Positions 49,153 through 59,254 are shown, numbered from the stretch's first letter. The stretch: 64,000 nucleotides of DNA from Candidatus Limivivens intestinipullorum (GCA_018711185.1 DVIQ01000024.1:1-64000); one strand, 5' to 3'. The notes: a model not told the origin generated them from the sequence alone. Translations and numbers: made by a program.

Positions 49153-49223
49153 AAAAAGCCCATCTTTCCATGATGCTTGCCGCCGGGTCGCCGGCGGTCA
49201 CAGCAGATGGAGACGGGCTTTTT
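49153..49223. terminator. Bidirectional terminator after the kinase-like gene
   Basis: AAAAAGCCCATCT pairs with AGATGG...GGGCTTTTT, enclosing a GC-rich inner hairpin (CCGCCGG/CCGGCGG). It stands 30 bases after the stop and before the convergent AraC gene. Confidence 0.75.
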
Positions 49224-49333
49224 CTGTGCGGCAGAGGGCCGTTGCAGTCTCTTGAAAATATGTTGGCCGCTTTGGAACGCCAAAGGAGGAGGGTCCTTTT
49301 GCATTTTGTAAAACCCATACCGCGGCGAATAAT

Positions 49334-50146
49334 TCAAAACCTTCCTTTTCTCCGATACTCCCATGGCGAACACCCGTAAACCCGCTTAAACACCCGCCAA
49401 AAATAACTGTAATGATGAAATCCCGTCTTTTCCATAATGATTTCCACCGGTTCATCCGTGGTAAGCAGACGGACGCGGGCTTTTTCTATGCGGTAGCGCA
49501 CCACATACTGCATAGGCGTAAGCTGCGTCAGACGCTTAAACAGCCGGCAGAAATAGTAAACGCTGTATCCGGCCGCCTGGGCCATTTCTGATTCCGTTAT
49601 GTTTTCCATATAATGAAGCTGCACGTACCGCAGCGCGCTCCGAATCTTCTGCGCCTGCTCTCCCTCCGGCTTTTTTGCCCCGTTTTCCTCCGCCTGTTCC
49701 ATGAGTCTGGCTAAAAGCTCTAAAATCCGCGCCTTTGTCCGGAAAGTATGGGCGGGCGTAGACGCCTTTGGGGGGCGCAGGGAATAAAACAACGCCTCGT
49801 CGGACTCCCTTGGCCCGTTTTCCCCGCAGCGGTAGGGCAGCGCCTCTTCATTCTCCAGGCGGTCTCCCTCCGCGTTCATCTCAAATTCAATATACAAGGA
49901 GTGGTACACGCCGATTCCCTCCACCACCATTCCCGGGAAGCGGAAGAAAAGGTTTCCCGGCAGCGCGGGCAGCGGCATTTCTTCCGTCAGAATATAGCCG
50001 CTGTGGGATGAGACAATGTATTCCAGCTCATAATGCTCCACAACGCGTCTTCCGTAGGAATCGCTGCTGCTGCTGTGGGGGCTTGCGGATGAATCGTGCC
50101 ACCTGACAAAAACCGGAGAAATCCGGTCAATGGAAAAAGTGCCCAT
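49334..50146 (-). CDS. AraC-family transcriptional regulator
   Basis: This 270-residue regulator has an N-terminal cupin-like sensing domain (about 1-110, EYIVSSHSGYILTEEMPLPALPG). The C-terminal double helix-turn-helix (about 170-270) shows YVQLHYMENITESEMAQAAG, FKRLTQLTPMQYV and TGFHHYSYFWRVFKRVYGCS. AGGAGGAAAACC precedes the ATG at 50146. It is divergent from the beta-helix enzyme gene and probably activates it in response to a sugar. Confidence 0.9.
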   Translation of the reverse strand: MGTFSIDRISPVFVRWHDSSASPHSSSSDSYGRRVVEHYELEYIVSSHSGYILTEEMPLPALPGNLFFRFPGMVVEGIGVYHSLYIEFEMNAEGDRLENEEALPYRCGENGPRESDEALFYSLRPPKASTPAHTFRTKARILELLARLMEQAEENGAKKPEGEQAQKIRSALRYVQLHYMENITESEMAQAAGYSVYYFCRLFKRLTQLTPMQYVVRYRIEKARVRLLTTDEPVEIIMEKTGFHHYSYFWRVFKRVYGCSPWEYRRKGRF

Positions 50147-50331
50147 GGTTTTCCTCCTGAATTGCTTCGATTTTATCATAAAAGAGCAAAATAGTAAATG
50201 TGAAAGGCAAGATTGCGCATGGTCTCTTTTTTTTCGCCGTGCTATAGTAACGGCAGAAACATTCCTGTACCGCTGCCCTCAAAAAGGCCCGGCCTGTCTG
50301 GCATCCCTGATTGCAGGCCGCGTACTCGGCA

Positions 50332-50376
50332 GTATACGTGTAACAGTTCAGCCCTGCTGAAGTGTTACACGTATAC
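50332..50376. repeat. Chromosomal GGTTCAGC palindrome, copy 4 (45 bp)
   Basis: GTATACGTGTAACAGTTCAG, CCCTG and CTGAAGTGTTACACGTATAC form an inverted repeat with 20-bp arms and one mismatch. It lies between the divergent AraC gene and the beta-helix gene, within the latter's 5' untranslated region, about 20 bases from its ribosome binding site. Confidence 0.85.
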
Positions 50377-50410
50377 GTTACAGCAATATAATGAATAGGA
50401 GGCTTTTTCT

Positions 50411-52267
50411 ATGATTTACTATGTATCTCAAAAAAATAAAGCGCCCGGAACCGGGACAAAAAACGATCCTTTCCGCACCATCGGGCAGGCCGCCCGGATC
50501 GCCATGCCGGGGGACACCGTTCTCATCGGCGGGGGCATTTACCGCGAATGGGTGGATCCCAAAAACGGAGGCCTTGGCAACAACCAGCGGATCACCTATC
50601 TCGCCGCCAAAGGAGAACGGCCGGTAATCAGCGGAGCGGAAATCATCGACGGCTGGAAACGGGAAAAGGAAAATGTCTGGAGCGCGTCAGTGGACAATGC
50701 GCTGTTTGCCGGCCGCAATCCCTATGAGAAAGAGCTGTACGGCGACTGGTACGACGGTTTGGGCCAGACGCACCATGCGGGAGAATTGTTCTTAGACGGG
50801 GAAGCCATGTACGAAAGCCCCTCGCTGGAGGCACTTCTGGACAATGCCGGCGATGCCGGCCGTCTTTCCTGGTTCGCACAGGTGACGGGGAAGCAGACAA
50901 TCTTTTACGGAAATTTCTGCGGGAAAGATCCAAACGCCGCTTTGACGGAAATCAGCGCGCGTCCCTTCTGTTTTTTCCCGAGCAGGACGGGGCGGGACTA
51001 TATCACCGTTTCCGGTTTTGAAATACGCCAGGCAGCCGTACAGTGGGCACCGCCCACCGCGTTTCAGCCGGGGCTCATCGGACCAAACTGGAGCAAGGGC
51101 TGGATCATCGAAAACTGCCGTATCCACGACAGCAAATGCAGCGGCATCAGCCTTGGAAAAAAAGAAGATTTAAAAGACAACGCCTGGACCAAAAATCCGA
51201 TCAAGAACGGCACACAGACTTACACGGAAATGATTTTTTCGAATCTGCGGGACGGCTGGAACAAAGAACATGTGGGCAGCCATACCGTGCGGGACAATGA
51301 GATTTACAACTGTGGACAGGCGGGCATTATCGGATGCATGGGCGGCGCTTTTTCCAGAATCGTCCACAATCACATTCATCACATTAATGTGCGCCAGGAG
51401 ATCTCCGGCGCGGAGATTGCCGGCATCAAGCTTCACGCGGCCATCGACGTCATGATTGAAAGAAACTTTATTCACGACTGTACCCGGGGGCTCTGGCTGG
51501 ACTGGCAGGCGCAGGGAGCGGCTGTCCGCAGAAACGCCTTTTACGCCAACCGGACGGAGGATCTCTTCGTTGAGGTATGCCACGGCCCCTGCCTGGTGGA
51601 AAACAACATCATGCTCTCTGACCGGAGCTTTTTGAATGTTTCCCAGGGAACAGCCTGCGTCCACAACCTGTTCGCCGGCACACTGTACGCCCTCCCGGAT
51701 ACAAACCGCTTTACCCTGTATCATCTGCCCCACTCCACCGCGGTGGGCGGCGTCATGCTGGTATACGGCGGTGATGACCGCATCCTCAATAACATTTTCT
51801 CGGGAACAGACGGCCCCCGGGCAGAGCACGAGACTTGCGGGACTTCCTGCTACGATGGCTACGGTAGCGTTCTCTCCCAGAGCGAAACTCTGGCAAACTC
51901 CGCCCAGTTTGACACCGTGTATACATTCCCCGTACAGATCCGCGACAACGCTTACGTAAACGGGGCGCTTCCCTCCTCCCTGGAAGAAAATCCCCGGACT
52001 GCCTCCGGATTTGCGGCCGAATTTTCCATCTCCTGGGAGGACGGTCAGTGCTGGCTGAATACCAACCTTTACGACGCGCCTCTGGATCTGCTGGCCTCCC
52101 CGGTAAGCACGGAAACCCTTGGAAAAGCCTTTGAATCCGACCAGGCCTTTGAAAATCCGGACGGCAGCCCGCTTCAGATCAACACCGACTTTTACGGAAA
52201 CAAACGCGGAAACGCCGTTAAAATCGGCCCCCTTGAGACGCCGTCCCCCCGTATCCGTCTGTGGTAA
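50411..52267 (+). CDS. Right-handed beta-helix glycosidase, GH141-like
   Basis: This 618-residue protein has no signal peptide. The N-terminus (YYVSQKNKAPGTGTKNDPF, RTIGQAARIAMPGDTVLI and YREWV) is the DUF1565-type start of parallel beta-helix enzymes, followed by PVISGAEII-GW as seen in GH141 proteins. The central part shows helix coils (WIIENCRIHDSKCSGISL, VRDNEIYNCGQAGIIG, VHNHIHHIN, ERNFIHDCTRGLWLDW). GH141 includes alpha-L-fucosidases acting on rhamnogalacturonan II and xylanases. Placement in GH141 is inferred from layout and neighbours. AATAGGAGGC precedes the ATG. It ends ten bases from the convergent rhamnosidase gene. Confidence 0.75.
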   Translation: MIYYVSQKNKAPGTGTKNDPFRTIGQAARIAMPGDTVLIGGGIYREWVDPKNGGLGNNQRITYLAAKGERPVISGAEIIDGWKREKENVWSASVDNALFAGRNPYEKELYGDWYDGLGQTHHAGELFLDGEAMYESPSLEALLDNAGDAGRLSWFAQVTGKQTIFYGNFCGKDPNAALTEISARPFCFFPSRTGRDYITVSGFEIRQAAVQWAPPTAFQPGLIGPNWSKGWIIENCRIHDSKCSGISLGKKEDLKDNAWTKNPIKNGTQTYTEMIFSNLRDGWNKEHVGSHTVRDNEIYNCGQAGIIGCMGGAFSRIVHNHIHHINVRQEISGAEIAGIKLHAAIDVMIERNFIHDCTRGLWLDWQAQGAAVRRNAFYANRTEDLFVEVCHGPCLVENNIMLSDRSFLNVSQGTACVHNLFAGTLYALPDTNRFTLYHLPHSTAVGGVMLVYGGDDRILNNIFSGTDGPRAEHETCGTSCYDGYGSVLSQSETLANSAQFDTVYTFPVQIRDNAYVNGALPSSLEENPRTASGFAAEFSISWEDGQCWLNTNLYDAPLDLLASPVSTETLGKAFESDQAFENPDGSPLQINTDFYGNKRGNAVKIGPLETPSPRIRLW

Positions 52268-52277
52268 TCACAAACGG

Positions 52278-54944
52278 TTACAGCACGCTTGCGCTCCGGT
52301 ATGCCAGATGATAGGTGCCGGAGCCGGCTGCTGCCTTCTGATTCTCTCCATCCTTTTCAAAGGAAAGCCCGTCTGTCTCCAGAAGCTCCTCTGCCTGATA
52401 GAGCAGAATATCCGCCGTAGTATTAGCCGGAATGGTAATATCCAGGCTCACCACGTCGTCCTTCACCGTCCACTTTGCGGCAATTTTTCCGTAAACCGTT
52501 TTATAGGACGCGCCCATACTCTCGATCCCGCCGCCGGGATGCGGCGCGATCCGGGCGTGATGGAAACCAGGGTCCGCCTCGTCCGTATCCAGGCCCACGG
52601 CAACCCGGTAGATCCACTCTCCCACCGCCCCGTAGGCATAGTGATTAAAGGAATTCATACCGGCGCTCCACATGGTGCCGTCCGGCTTTTTGCCGTCCCA
52701 GTGCTCCCAGATAGTGGTGGCGCCCATCTTCACCTGATACAGCCAGGACGGGAAATCATCCTTCAGAAGCAGCTCATAAGCTTCCTTCAGGCAGCCGTAG
52801 CGGCTTAAGGCATGGCAGAAATAAGGCGTCCCCACAAAGCCTGTCACCAGATGGCCGTTTTCCTTTTCCAGCAGGCGCAGAAGTCCCTCCACCGTCTTAT
52901 CCACGTATTTTTCCGGTGCCAGTTTAAAATACAGAGCAATGATATGGGCGGTCTGGGTCTGGGCTGTCATGGTCCCGTCCTCCCGGAAAAACTGCTTCTG
53001 GAAGGCCTCTTTGATCTTCTCATAGAGAGCTTCATAATAGGCGGCGTCCTCTTCTCTTCCGAGGATTTTCGCGATTTTCCCGGTCAGCTCCGTGGAATAG
53101 GCAAAGAACGCCGTACAGGTCAGGTCGTTTGGCGTCGCTCCAAAATAGCTTCCCTCCTCGGCGTCCAGGGCAACCCAGTCGCCGAACTGAACCTTGTAAT
53201 TCCAGATATAATCCTTGGAATTTCGCTCCATGAAGCCCACCCAGGCTTTCATCGCGTCATAATTTTCCGCCAGCACATCCTTGTCCCCAAAGTTCAGGTA
53301 CAGATTCCAGGGCATAATGGTAATCACGTCAGCCCAGGCAGACGCCGAATGAGGGCATTCCTTTACCAGCCAGTTTTCCGAGCTCTGGCCTGTCAGAAGA
53401 TCCGGCACCACATGGGGGATTCCACCCTCTTCCGTCTGATCCAGCACCGCGTCTTTCAGCCATTTCCGGTAAAAGGCAAACGTATTCATCAGATAGTCCG
53501 CCGTCCGGCAGAAAATCTGCGCGTCTCCCGTCCAGCCAAGGCGCTCATCCCGCTGCGGGCAGTCTGTGGGCACATCCACGAAATTGCCCTTCATGCCCCA
53601 GAGAATATTATGGTTAAGCTGCTCCAAATCCTTTCTTGAGCAGGTGAAATCCAGGGTCGGTTCCATTCTGGAATGGAGCGTGTACGCTGTCACCGTTTCC
53701 GGAGAAGGTTCGCTGCCCTCCGGCCACGAAACCACCTGGGCGTACTGGAAGCCCATGAATGTAAAATACGGGTACACGTCCACGTTCTCCTGCTTTCCAA
53801 AGGTATAGCGGAAGGTCTCCTTTGCCCGGCGCAGGTTGTCGAAATAGGCGTTGCCCTGGGCGTCCAGCACTTCAAAGCAGCGCAGCTCCACCGTCTCTCC
53901 CGGCTTTCCGTGGGTGCGCACGTGGATGCGGCCTGTCATATTCTGGCCAAAATCCAGAACCGTCTCCCCCTTGGGGGTGGTAATCACCTGCTTTACGGGA
54001 ACCTCCTCGATTTCCTGGACCCGGCAGTTTCCCTGGGCTTCCAGGGCATTCATGGGGTAGGCTACCGTCTCCACAGGGCGGCTTCCGTCGGCAAAAGCGG
54101 CTCCGTAAACCCGGTCGTCCTTCATCAGCCGGTCGTCCCGGATCTCTCCGTCATAGATCTCAGAGAATACAATCGGGGAATCCGCTCCCCGCCAGGAGGG
54201 ATCGCTTATCACAAGCTGGCTGCTTCCGTCTTCATAGCGCACCACCATCTGCATCAGAAACGCAGTCTGTTTTCCGTAATTATTCCGGCGCTTGCAGATT
54301 CCCATAAGGCCCTTATACCATCCGGCTCCCAGCATGGCGGAAGTCTCGTTTTCTCCCGCTCTCAAGTATTCCGTAACCTCATAGGTCTGGTACAGCACAC
54401 GTTTTTTATACGTTGTCCAGCCCGGCGTCAGCTCATCCTTCCCCACTTTTTTTCCGTTAAGATAGAAATTATAAAGTCCAAGGGCCGTGGTAAAAGCGAA
54501 GGCCTCACGGATGGGGGTATCTGTTTTCAGGGAAAACGTGCGCCCCAGGCAGGTTCCCTTGGAATTGTCCGCGTCTTCTTCGGTTTCCGCCGAAATAAAT
54601 GCCGCCTTCCACTCCTCCGGCCGGAGAATACCTGTGACAAAAAAACCGGGCTCACAGTAATCGCTGACCTCTTCCCCGGCCCGCACACGAACCCGCACAT
54701 AATACTTCGTGGCAGAAGCAAGAGAAAATCCCTCCACGTGAAAATGGGCGGACTCGCCGCTGTCTGTCATACCGCTGTCGTACAGAATACCGGTAAACTC
54801 TTTGTCCGAAGCGATCTGGAGCTGGCAGCCGCTTTGAACAATCCCCCGTCCGCTCCCTTCGATGATCCAGCCAAACTGCGGAACATGATCGATTCCCACC
54901 GGATTTTTCTCATAATCCATATATAGTTCTTTTACCGAAAGCAT
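52278..54944 (-). CDS. Alpha-L-rhamnosidase, GH78
   Basis: This 888-residue intracellular glycosidase has N-terminal beta-sandwich domains (about 1-340, including FSLKTDTPIREAFAFTTALG and LNGKKVGKDELTPGWTTYKK) and the (alpha/alpha)6 catalytic domain. The latter has FVDVPTDCPQRDERLGWTGD, with the general-acid Glu in DER, and WADVITIMPWNLYLNFGD. A second conserved region is GATTIWEHWDGKKPDG with the second acidic residue. A C-terminal beta domain follows. No secretion signal is present. GAGGAGGATAT precedes the ATG. It is the last gene of the import and sugar-acid operon. Confidence 0.95.
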   Translation of the reverse strand: MLSVKELYMDYEKNPVGIDHVPQFGWIIEGSGRGIVQSGCQLQIASDKEFTGILYDSGMTDSGESAHFHVEGFSLASATKYYVRVRVRAGEEVSDYCEPGFFVTGILRPEEWKAAFISAETEEDADNSKGTCLGRTFSLKTDTPIREAFAFTTALGLYNFYLNGKKVGKDELTPGWTTYKKRVLYQTYEVTEYLRAGENETSAMLGAGWYKGLMGICKRRNNYGKQTAFLMQMVVRYEDGSSQLVISDPSWRGADSPIVFSEIYDGEIRDDRLMKDDRVYGAAFADGSRPVETVAYPMNALEAQGNCRVQEIEEVPVKQVITTPKGETVLDFGQNMTGRIHVRTHGKPGETVELRCFEVLDAQGNAYFDNLRRAKETFRYTFGKQENVDVYPYFTFMGFQYAQVVSWPEGSEPSPETVTAYTLHSRMEPTLDFTCSRKDLEQLNHNILWGMKGNFVDVPTDCPQRDERLGWTGDAQIFCRTADYLMNTFAFYRKWLKDAVLDQTEEGGIPHVVPDLLTGQSSENWLVKECPHSASAWADVITIMPWNLYLNFGDKDVLAENYDAMKAWVGFMERNSKDYIWNYKVQFGDWVALDAEEGSYFGATPNDLTCTAFFAYSTELTGKIAKILGREEDAAYYEALYEKIKEAFQKQFFREDGTMTAQTQTAHIIALYFKLAPEKYVDKTVEGLLRLLEKENGHLVTGFVGTPYFCHALSRYGCLKEAYELLLKDDFPSWLYQVKMGATTIWEHWDGKKPDGTMWSAGMNSFNHYAYGAVGEWIYRVAVGLDTDEADPGFHHARIAPHPGGGIESMGASYKTVYGKIAAKWTVKDDVVSLDITIPANTTADILLYQAEELLETDGLSFEKDGENQKAAAGSGTYHLAYRSASVL

Positions 54945-54965
54945 ATATCCTCCTCAAAGCCGTCT

Positions 54966-55781
54966 TCACGTTTTTGCTGTTTCGCGTTTCTGAATGTTCA
55001 TGATCTCTCTGGCTTCTGCCGGAGAAGCCACCTCAAAGTCCATGGCATGAATCAGCTTCACCAGCTTCTCCACCAGTTCGTAATTGTATTTCGCCATGAC
55101 GCCCGGCGCCAGATAATGGCTGTCCTCAAACCCGATGCGCACGATGCGGGCTCCCATGGCAATGGCAGCCGCCAGGAAGTTCCAGTTATCCCTTCCGAAA
55201 TGGGTGACGCCCCATTTTCCCCAGGATGGGACAAAGGAGCGGAATACCGCCAGACTGTCCATCCTGGGCTGCATGCCGCCTTTGTGCCCGAACACCAGGT
55301 TAAACAGCACCGGATCCCGGAATGGAATCGTCTCCCGGACAAACTCCACATTGTGGATCATACCGATATCGAACACCTCGATCTCCGGAATAATCTTATG
55401 GTCATACACCGCCTGGGAGCAATAGCGCACCTGCTCAAAGGAATTAATGTAAACCGCCTCGCCCAGGTTTGTGGAACCCACGTTTAACGAAGCGCTCTCC
55501 ACCTTTTTGTAATCCAGAGGCGTGCATCTCTGCTCGATGGTCAGGTCCGACACGCCTCCCGTGGACGCCTGGACCACCACGTCCGTCCGCTTGAGAATCT
55601 CCTCAAAGCAGGTTTCCAGATAGCCGGTATCCTCGGTGAGGCTTCCATCCGGCCTTCTGCAGTGCAGATGACACATGGCAGCCCCCGCCTCCACGCACTT
55701 CGCCACATCCTCTGCCAGCGGCACCGCGTCCACCGGCGTTCCGGCCTCCACGGGGGCCACAGAAATAATGATCTTTTCCAT
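54966..55781 (-). CDS. BKACE family (beta-keto acid cleavage enzyme, DUF849)
   Basis: This 271-residue TIM-barrel enzyme is of the BKACE type, which condenses a beta-keto acid with acetyl-CoA to give acetoacetate and a new CoA ester. Signatures are GAAMCHLHCRRPDG for the zinc-binding His pair and VVVQASTGG; MGARIVRIGFEDSHYLAPG contains the Arg and Glu of the acyl-CoA site. The native substrate varies widely in this family. AAAGGAGGATTTTT precedes the ATG. Its location downstream of an acid-sugar kinase suggests a role in sugar-acid breakdown. Confidence 0.88.
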   Translation of the reverse strand: MEKIIISVAPVEAGTPVDAVPLAEDVAKCVEAGAAMCHLHCRRPDGSLTEDTGYLETCFEEILKRTDVVVQASTGGVSDLTIEQRCTPLDYKKVESASLNVGSTNLGEAVYINSFEQVRYCSQAVYDHKIIPEIEVFDIGMIHNVEFVRETIPFRDPVLFNLVFGHKGGMQPRMDSLAVFRSFVPSWGKWGVTHFGRDNWNFLAAAIAMGARIVRIGFEDSHYLAPGVMAKYNYELVEKLVKLIHAMDFEVASPAEAREIMNIQKRETAKT

Positions 55782-55796
55782 AAAAATCCTCCTTTT

Positions 55797-55825
55797 GTAA
55801 CAGTTCAGCCCTGCTGAACCGTTAC
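55797..55825. repeat. Chromosomal GGTTCAGC palindrome, copy 5
   Basis: GTAACAGTTCAG-CCCTG-CTGAACCGTTAC is an inverted repeat in the 59-base gap between the DUF1537 kinase and BKACE genes, inside the operon. Confidence 0.85.
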
Positions 55826-55840
55826 ATCCTTTTCACATGC

Positions 55841-57292
55841 TCAGGAAAGCTCCTCCACAATCTCCCGCAGGGTGGATACTTCTCCCACGTTTCCTGGGAA
55901 AATAATATACGGGGTATTCGGGAACTTGCTCTCCGGCCCGGTAAGCCATACGGGAATCCCGGCCTTGATCTGACCCATCACCATGGCCTTTTTCACAGAA
56001 AGTCCCTTGGTTCCCACATCGCTGGAGGTGATTCCGCCTTTCGCGAGGATAAAGAACGGCTTCACCGTCAGCTTCGCCACAATGCTGGTGAGGGCCCGGG
56101 AGATTTCCACAGAGGCGGCCAGAAGCTGCTCCTTATCCGCGTGCTCCGGCGCCAGGAGCTGCCGGCTGGTATACACCACCGCCGTAACGCCTTCCAGGAT
56201 CGCCTCCTGGGCCGCGGCCAGGGTCTCCTCCACTTCCTTTTCCAGACCGCCCTCCTGGAAGAACCGGTTTACGTGAAATTCCAGGAACCGAAGCTTTGCC
56301 TGGGACTTCCAAAGCTCGGCCAGCTGATCGGAGGTTTTCTTTACATGGGAACCCACAATCACGATGCCTCCCACGGTTTTTTCGGGATTCTCCGCCGCTT
56401 TTAAAAACTCTTCCCTGGTCAGCAAAGGCCGGTCCTTCACAAAACCCAGCACCTTTGGAAGGGCAGCCGCGCTGCGGGCCATGAAGTGCTTTCCGGCCCT
56501 TGCCGCCCGGCACAGAGCCGTACAGAACACTTCCAGATCCGTATAGGAAACAGCGTTCACCACAATCCTCTGGCGGTTTCTGGACAAAAGAAGCTTCCGC
56601 TCGATTTCGTCCACATCTCCCGCGGACAGTTCCTCAAGGGAAATGGTCAGGCAGGAGGCCGCCGGTATCCGCCCCTTTGACTTTTCTTCAATATATTCGG
56701 TTAAATCCGAATGCCGGTAGCCAAAGGTCCGGTCCCCGGCAAACTCCGTGGCCGCCGCGGGGGTAAGCTGCGCGCCTTCTTTGACATAATGGACATTCCC
56801 AATGGTGTACCTTCCCCCCTCGGGAAAGAAGGGGTACAGAATTTCCCCGTCATAACGGATATCCGTAAGGGCTTCCACCGTATCCATCAGGGTATCTGTC
56901 TCCAGAGGATAATGGCCCCGCAGGGTGGAATCCCCTCTGGAAATCAGGAAAAAGCCCTTTTGGGAATCCTTTGACGCCTCCACCACAGCCCGGGCGATCT
57001 CCTGATGGGCCGCTTTTGTCTCCTCCGCCGAAAAGCTCCGGGAATTAGTCAGAATAAAAAACATCCGGTCGTCCTGGGCAAACGCCTCCTTCAGCGTCTC
57101 CCCGGACCAGTCCGTATAGACCGGAATGTCGTGAACCGTCTGAACCCCTGTGGGGTCGTCGTCCAGCACCACGATTTTCGCGTCAAACCCGTCCCGTTCT
57201 CCATTCAAAAGCGCTCTTGCCTTTTCCGGATCAAACGGGCGGTAGTCGGCCGCCGCCGAAAGGGGCAGGGGATTTCTCTTATCGTCTGTCAT
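55841..57292 (-). CDS. Four-carbon acid sugar kinase family protein (DUF1537)
   Basis: This 483-residue protein has both DUF1537 domains. The N-terminal acid-sugar-binding domain (about 35-270) shows VLDDDPTGVQTVHDIPV, ILTNSRSFS and SRGDSTLRGHYPLE. The C-terminal nucleotide-binding domain shows GIVIVGSHVKKTSDQLA, KGGITSSDVGTKGL and IIFPGNVGE. Characterised members (OtnK, DtnK, LtnK) phosphorylate threonate, erythronate or 2-keto acids. The usual partners (PdxA2, aldolase OtnC) are not adjacent; BKACE and a racemase-family protein take their place. GAGGAGGGGAAG precedes the ATG. It is 12 bases after the GH127 gene. Confidence 0.9.
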   Translation of the reverse strand: MTDDKRNPLPLSAAADYRPFDPEKARALLNGERDGFDAKIVVLDDDPTGVQTVHDIPVYTDWSGETLKEAFAQDDRMFFILTNSRSFSAEETKAAHQEIARAVVEASKDSQKGFFLISRGDSTLRGHYPLETDTLMDTVEALTDIRYDGEILYPFFPEGGRYTIGNVHYVKEGAQLTPAAATEFAGDRTFGYRHSDLTEYIEEKSKGRIPAASCLTISLEELSAGDVDEIERKLLLSRNRQRIVVNAVSYTDLEVFCTALCRAARAGKHFMARSAAALPKVLGFVKDRPLLTREEFLKAAENPEKTVGGIVIVGSHVKKTSDQLAELWKSQAKLRFLEFHVNRFFQEGGLEKEVEETLAAAQEAILEGVTAVVYTSRQLLAPEHADKEQLLAASVEISRALTSIVAKLTVKPFFILAKGGITSSDVGTKGLSVKKAMVMGQIKAGIPVWLTGPESKFPNTPYIIFPGNVGEVSTLREIVEELS

Positions 57293-57304
57293 CTTCCCCT
57301 CCTC

Positions 57305-59254
57305 CTACCGGTACGCCACAGGCAGCCAGATTTTCATTTCATCATAGCCGCGGTTGTCCCAGGCATAATAGGGCACCATCTTTACATCCACACTGGAAAG
57401 GCCGCCGAAGGACAAGGGCTGATACAGCGCCTCCGGGTCGTAGTCCGGCCGCTCGATTTTATACATTTTCGTCTTCAGAACCGGAATTTCCCTGCCCTGA
57501 ATCGTCTCCATCTCCAGCACAAAGGAGGCGTTCAGATCCAGCATCAGATCGTCCAGGGTATCCGTGGGGGCGTCCATCCCCTCGATGCAGTAAACCAGAG
57601 GTCCCCGCTCTACGGCTGCCTGGTTGGTATCTTCCTCCACCAGCAGATGGGCCGTGGTATATCTGGCCGGCATGGCAAGGGTCAAAAGGATTTCCCCGTC
57701 TCCCTCCACGGTCACCGGATAATAGGTACCGCTCATGGCCTTGGTGATGGGGATTTCTTTTCCCTGCCAGCAGATGCTTCCGCCTGCCGCCCAGCCCGGG
57801 ATCCGCAGCTGAACCGTGAAAGCCTTCCCCTGTACATTGGAAAACGCCAGGGCGATTCTGCCGTCATAGGGATACTCCGTCCGCTGCTCCAGAACAAAGG
57901 AAGTACCCTGCTCCAGGCTCACCTGGGCCCGGTTCGCGCCGTACATTCCCATCCAGATCGTATCCCCGGAAACACAGTAGGCGTATTCCGACGCCTGGGC
58001 GATGGTCCGGGCAATGTTCGGCGGGCAGCAGTAGCTTTCAATATAACCGGTTCTGGTAAGGGGCCAGATCAGCTCATAGTCCAGTTTCTTTGCCCTGCGC
58101 AGCATGTTTTCATAGAAATACTTCTGGCCGTCCAGACTGATGCTGGCCAGATTCGTATTCAGCATGGTCCGCTCGATCAGGTCGAAATACTCGGCCTTTG
58201 GCTCCGCCAGGAACATCCGGTACAGCCACAGCACACTTCCGATGTTGGCGCAGCTCTCATTGTAAGCCGTCACGTTGGGGAGCTGATACTCATAACCATG
58301 GGCCTGGTGAACAAGCTGATGGATAAAGAAATTTCCATAGGGGGAAGCCCCGTTGTAGAGGGCGCCCACGCCTCCGGTCAGGTACATCTTTTTGTCCGCC
58401 ATGCTGCGGAACACCTTGTGGAGCATGGAAAAATACTCCTCGTCCCCGTCCTCCAGATACAGGTCCGTCACGCCTGCGTACAGGTAATTGGAGCGCACTG
58501 CGTGGCCTACAATCTTGTCATGCTCCTTTAAGGGAATCCGGTCCTGGTTGTCGTCCGTGCCGTCCGATACCTTATCCCGCAGTTGGATGGCAAGCTTCGC
58601 AAGATCCAGATATTTCTTCTCTCCCGTGGTCCGGTACAGCTCGATAAGTCCCATATAGTGGGACGGGCAGACAGCGGTCTGCACCTCTCCCGTCCTGGCG
58701 CTCTCCTGGTACATCCGGTCCAGGTAATCAGCTGTGCGCTCGGCGATTTTCAGGAAATTGTCTTTGCCTGTGATCCGGTAGTGTAAAGAAGCGGTGGTGA
58801 ACATATGGCCGAAATTGTAAACCTCAAAGTCATTGATGTCCCCGTGGCGTTTTACCCCGTTGTGCTCCCGTTCCCCGATGATCTGCTTTGTGGAGAGGTA
58901 ACCGTCCGGCTGCTGCGCCCTGCCGATCAGGTCGATGTACTCGTCCAGCTTGTCCATCATGGCCTGATCCCCGTTCTTCGCGGCGGTGTAGAGGGCCGAT
59001 TCCATCCATTTGTAAAAATCCCCGTCCCCGAAAACCGTTCCGTCAAAGCTTCCCTCCGCCTCTCCGGCGCAGATCCGGAAGTTCTCCAGGACATGGCTGA
59101 TATCCTTTGCCTCAAACATGGACTGCAGATGCGGCACCGTCTTATCTCTGCAGACCCGCTCCGCGTCCGCCCATAATCCGTCAGTCCACTTCACCGCGTT
59201 CCAGGAAAGGGGCGCGGCCTTGGCGTATTTTGAATGTGTCGTATTTGTCAGCAT
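57305..59254 (-). CDS. GH127 family glycosidase (beta-L-arabinofuranosidase-like)
   Basis: This 649-residue intracellular enzyme has an (alpha/alpha)6 barrel (about 20-420) and beta-sandwich C-terminal domains. The zinc-cysteine catalytic centre of GH127 is visible: YNESCANIGS supplies the Glu-x-Cys pair and YIESYCCPPN the Cys-Cys pair, of which the first Cys is the nucleophile. Known activities are beta-L-arabinofuranosidase and, in rhamnogalacturonan II loci, aceric acid hydrolase. The ATG overlaps the stop of the racemase-family gene, indicating coupling. Confidence 0.93.
   Translation of the reverse strand: MLTNTTHSKYAKAAPLSWNAVKWTDGLWADAERVCRDKTVPHLQSMFEAKDISHVLENFRICAGEAEGSFDGTVFGDGDFYKWMESALYTAAKNGDQAMMDKLDEYIDLIGRAQQPDGYLSTKQIIGEREHNGVKRHGDINDFEVYNFGHMFTTASLHYRITGKDNFLKIAERTADYLDRMYQESARTGEVQTAVCPSHYMGLIELYRTTGEKKYLDLAKLAIQLRDKVSDGTDDNQDRIPLKEHDKIVGHAVRSNYLYAGVTDLYLEDGDEEYFSMLHKVFRSMADKKMYLTGGVGALYNGASPYGNFFIHQLVHQAHGYEYQLPNVTAYNESCANIGSVLWLYRMFLAEPKAEYFDLIERTMLNTNLASISLDGQKYFYENMLRRAKKLDYELIWPLTRTGYIESYCCPPNIARTIAQASEYAYCVSGDTIWMGMYGANRAQVSLEQGTSFVLEQRTEYPYDGRIALAFSNVQGKAFTVQLRIPGWAAGGSICWQGKEIPITKAMSGTYYPVTVEGDGEILLTLAMPARYTTAHLLVEEDTNQAAVERGPLVYCIEGMDAPTDTLDDLMLDLNASFVLEMETIQGREIPVLKTKMYKIERPDYDPEALYQPLSFGGLSSVDVKMVPYYAWDNRGYDEMKIWLPVAYR

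Noticed and set aside
49150-49223. Small RNA gene after the kinase-like gene
   Set aside because: The structure is explained by a bidirectional terminator between convergent genes.
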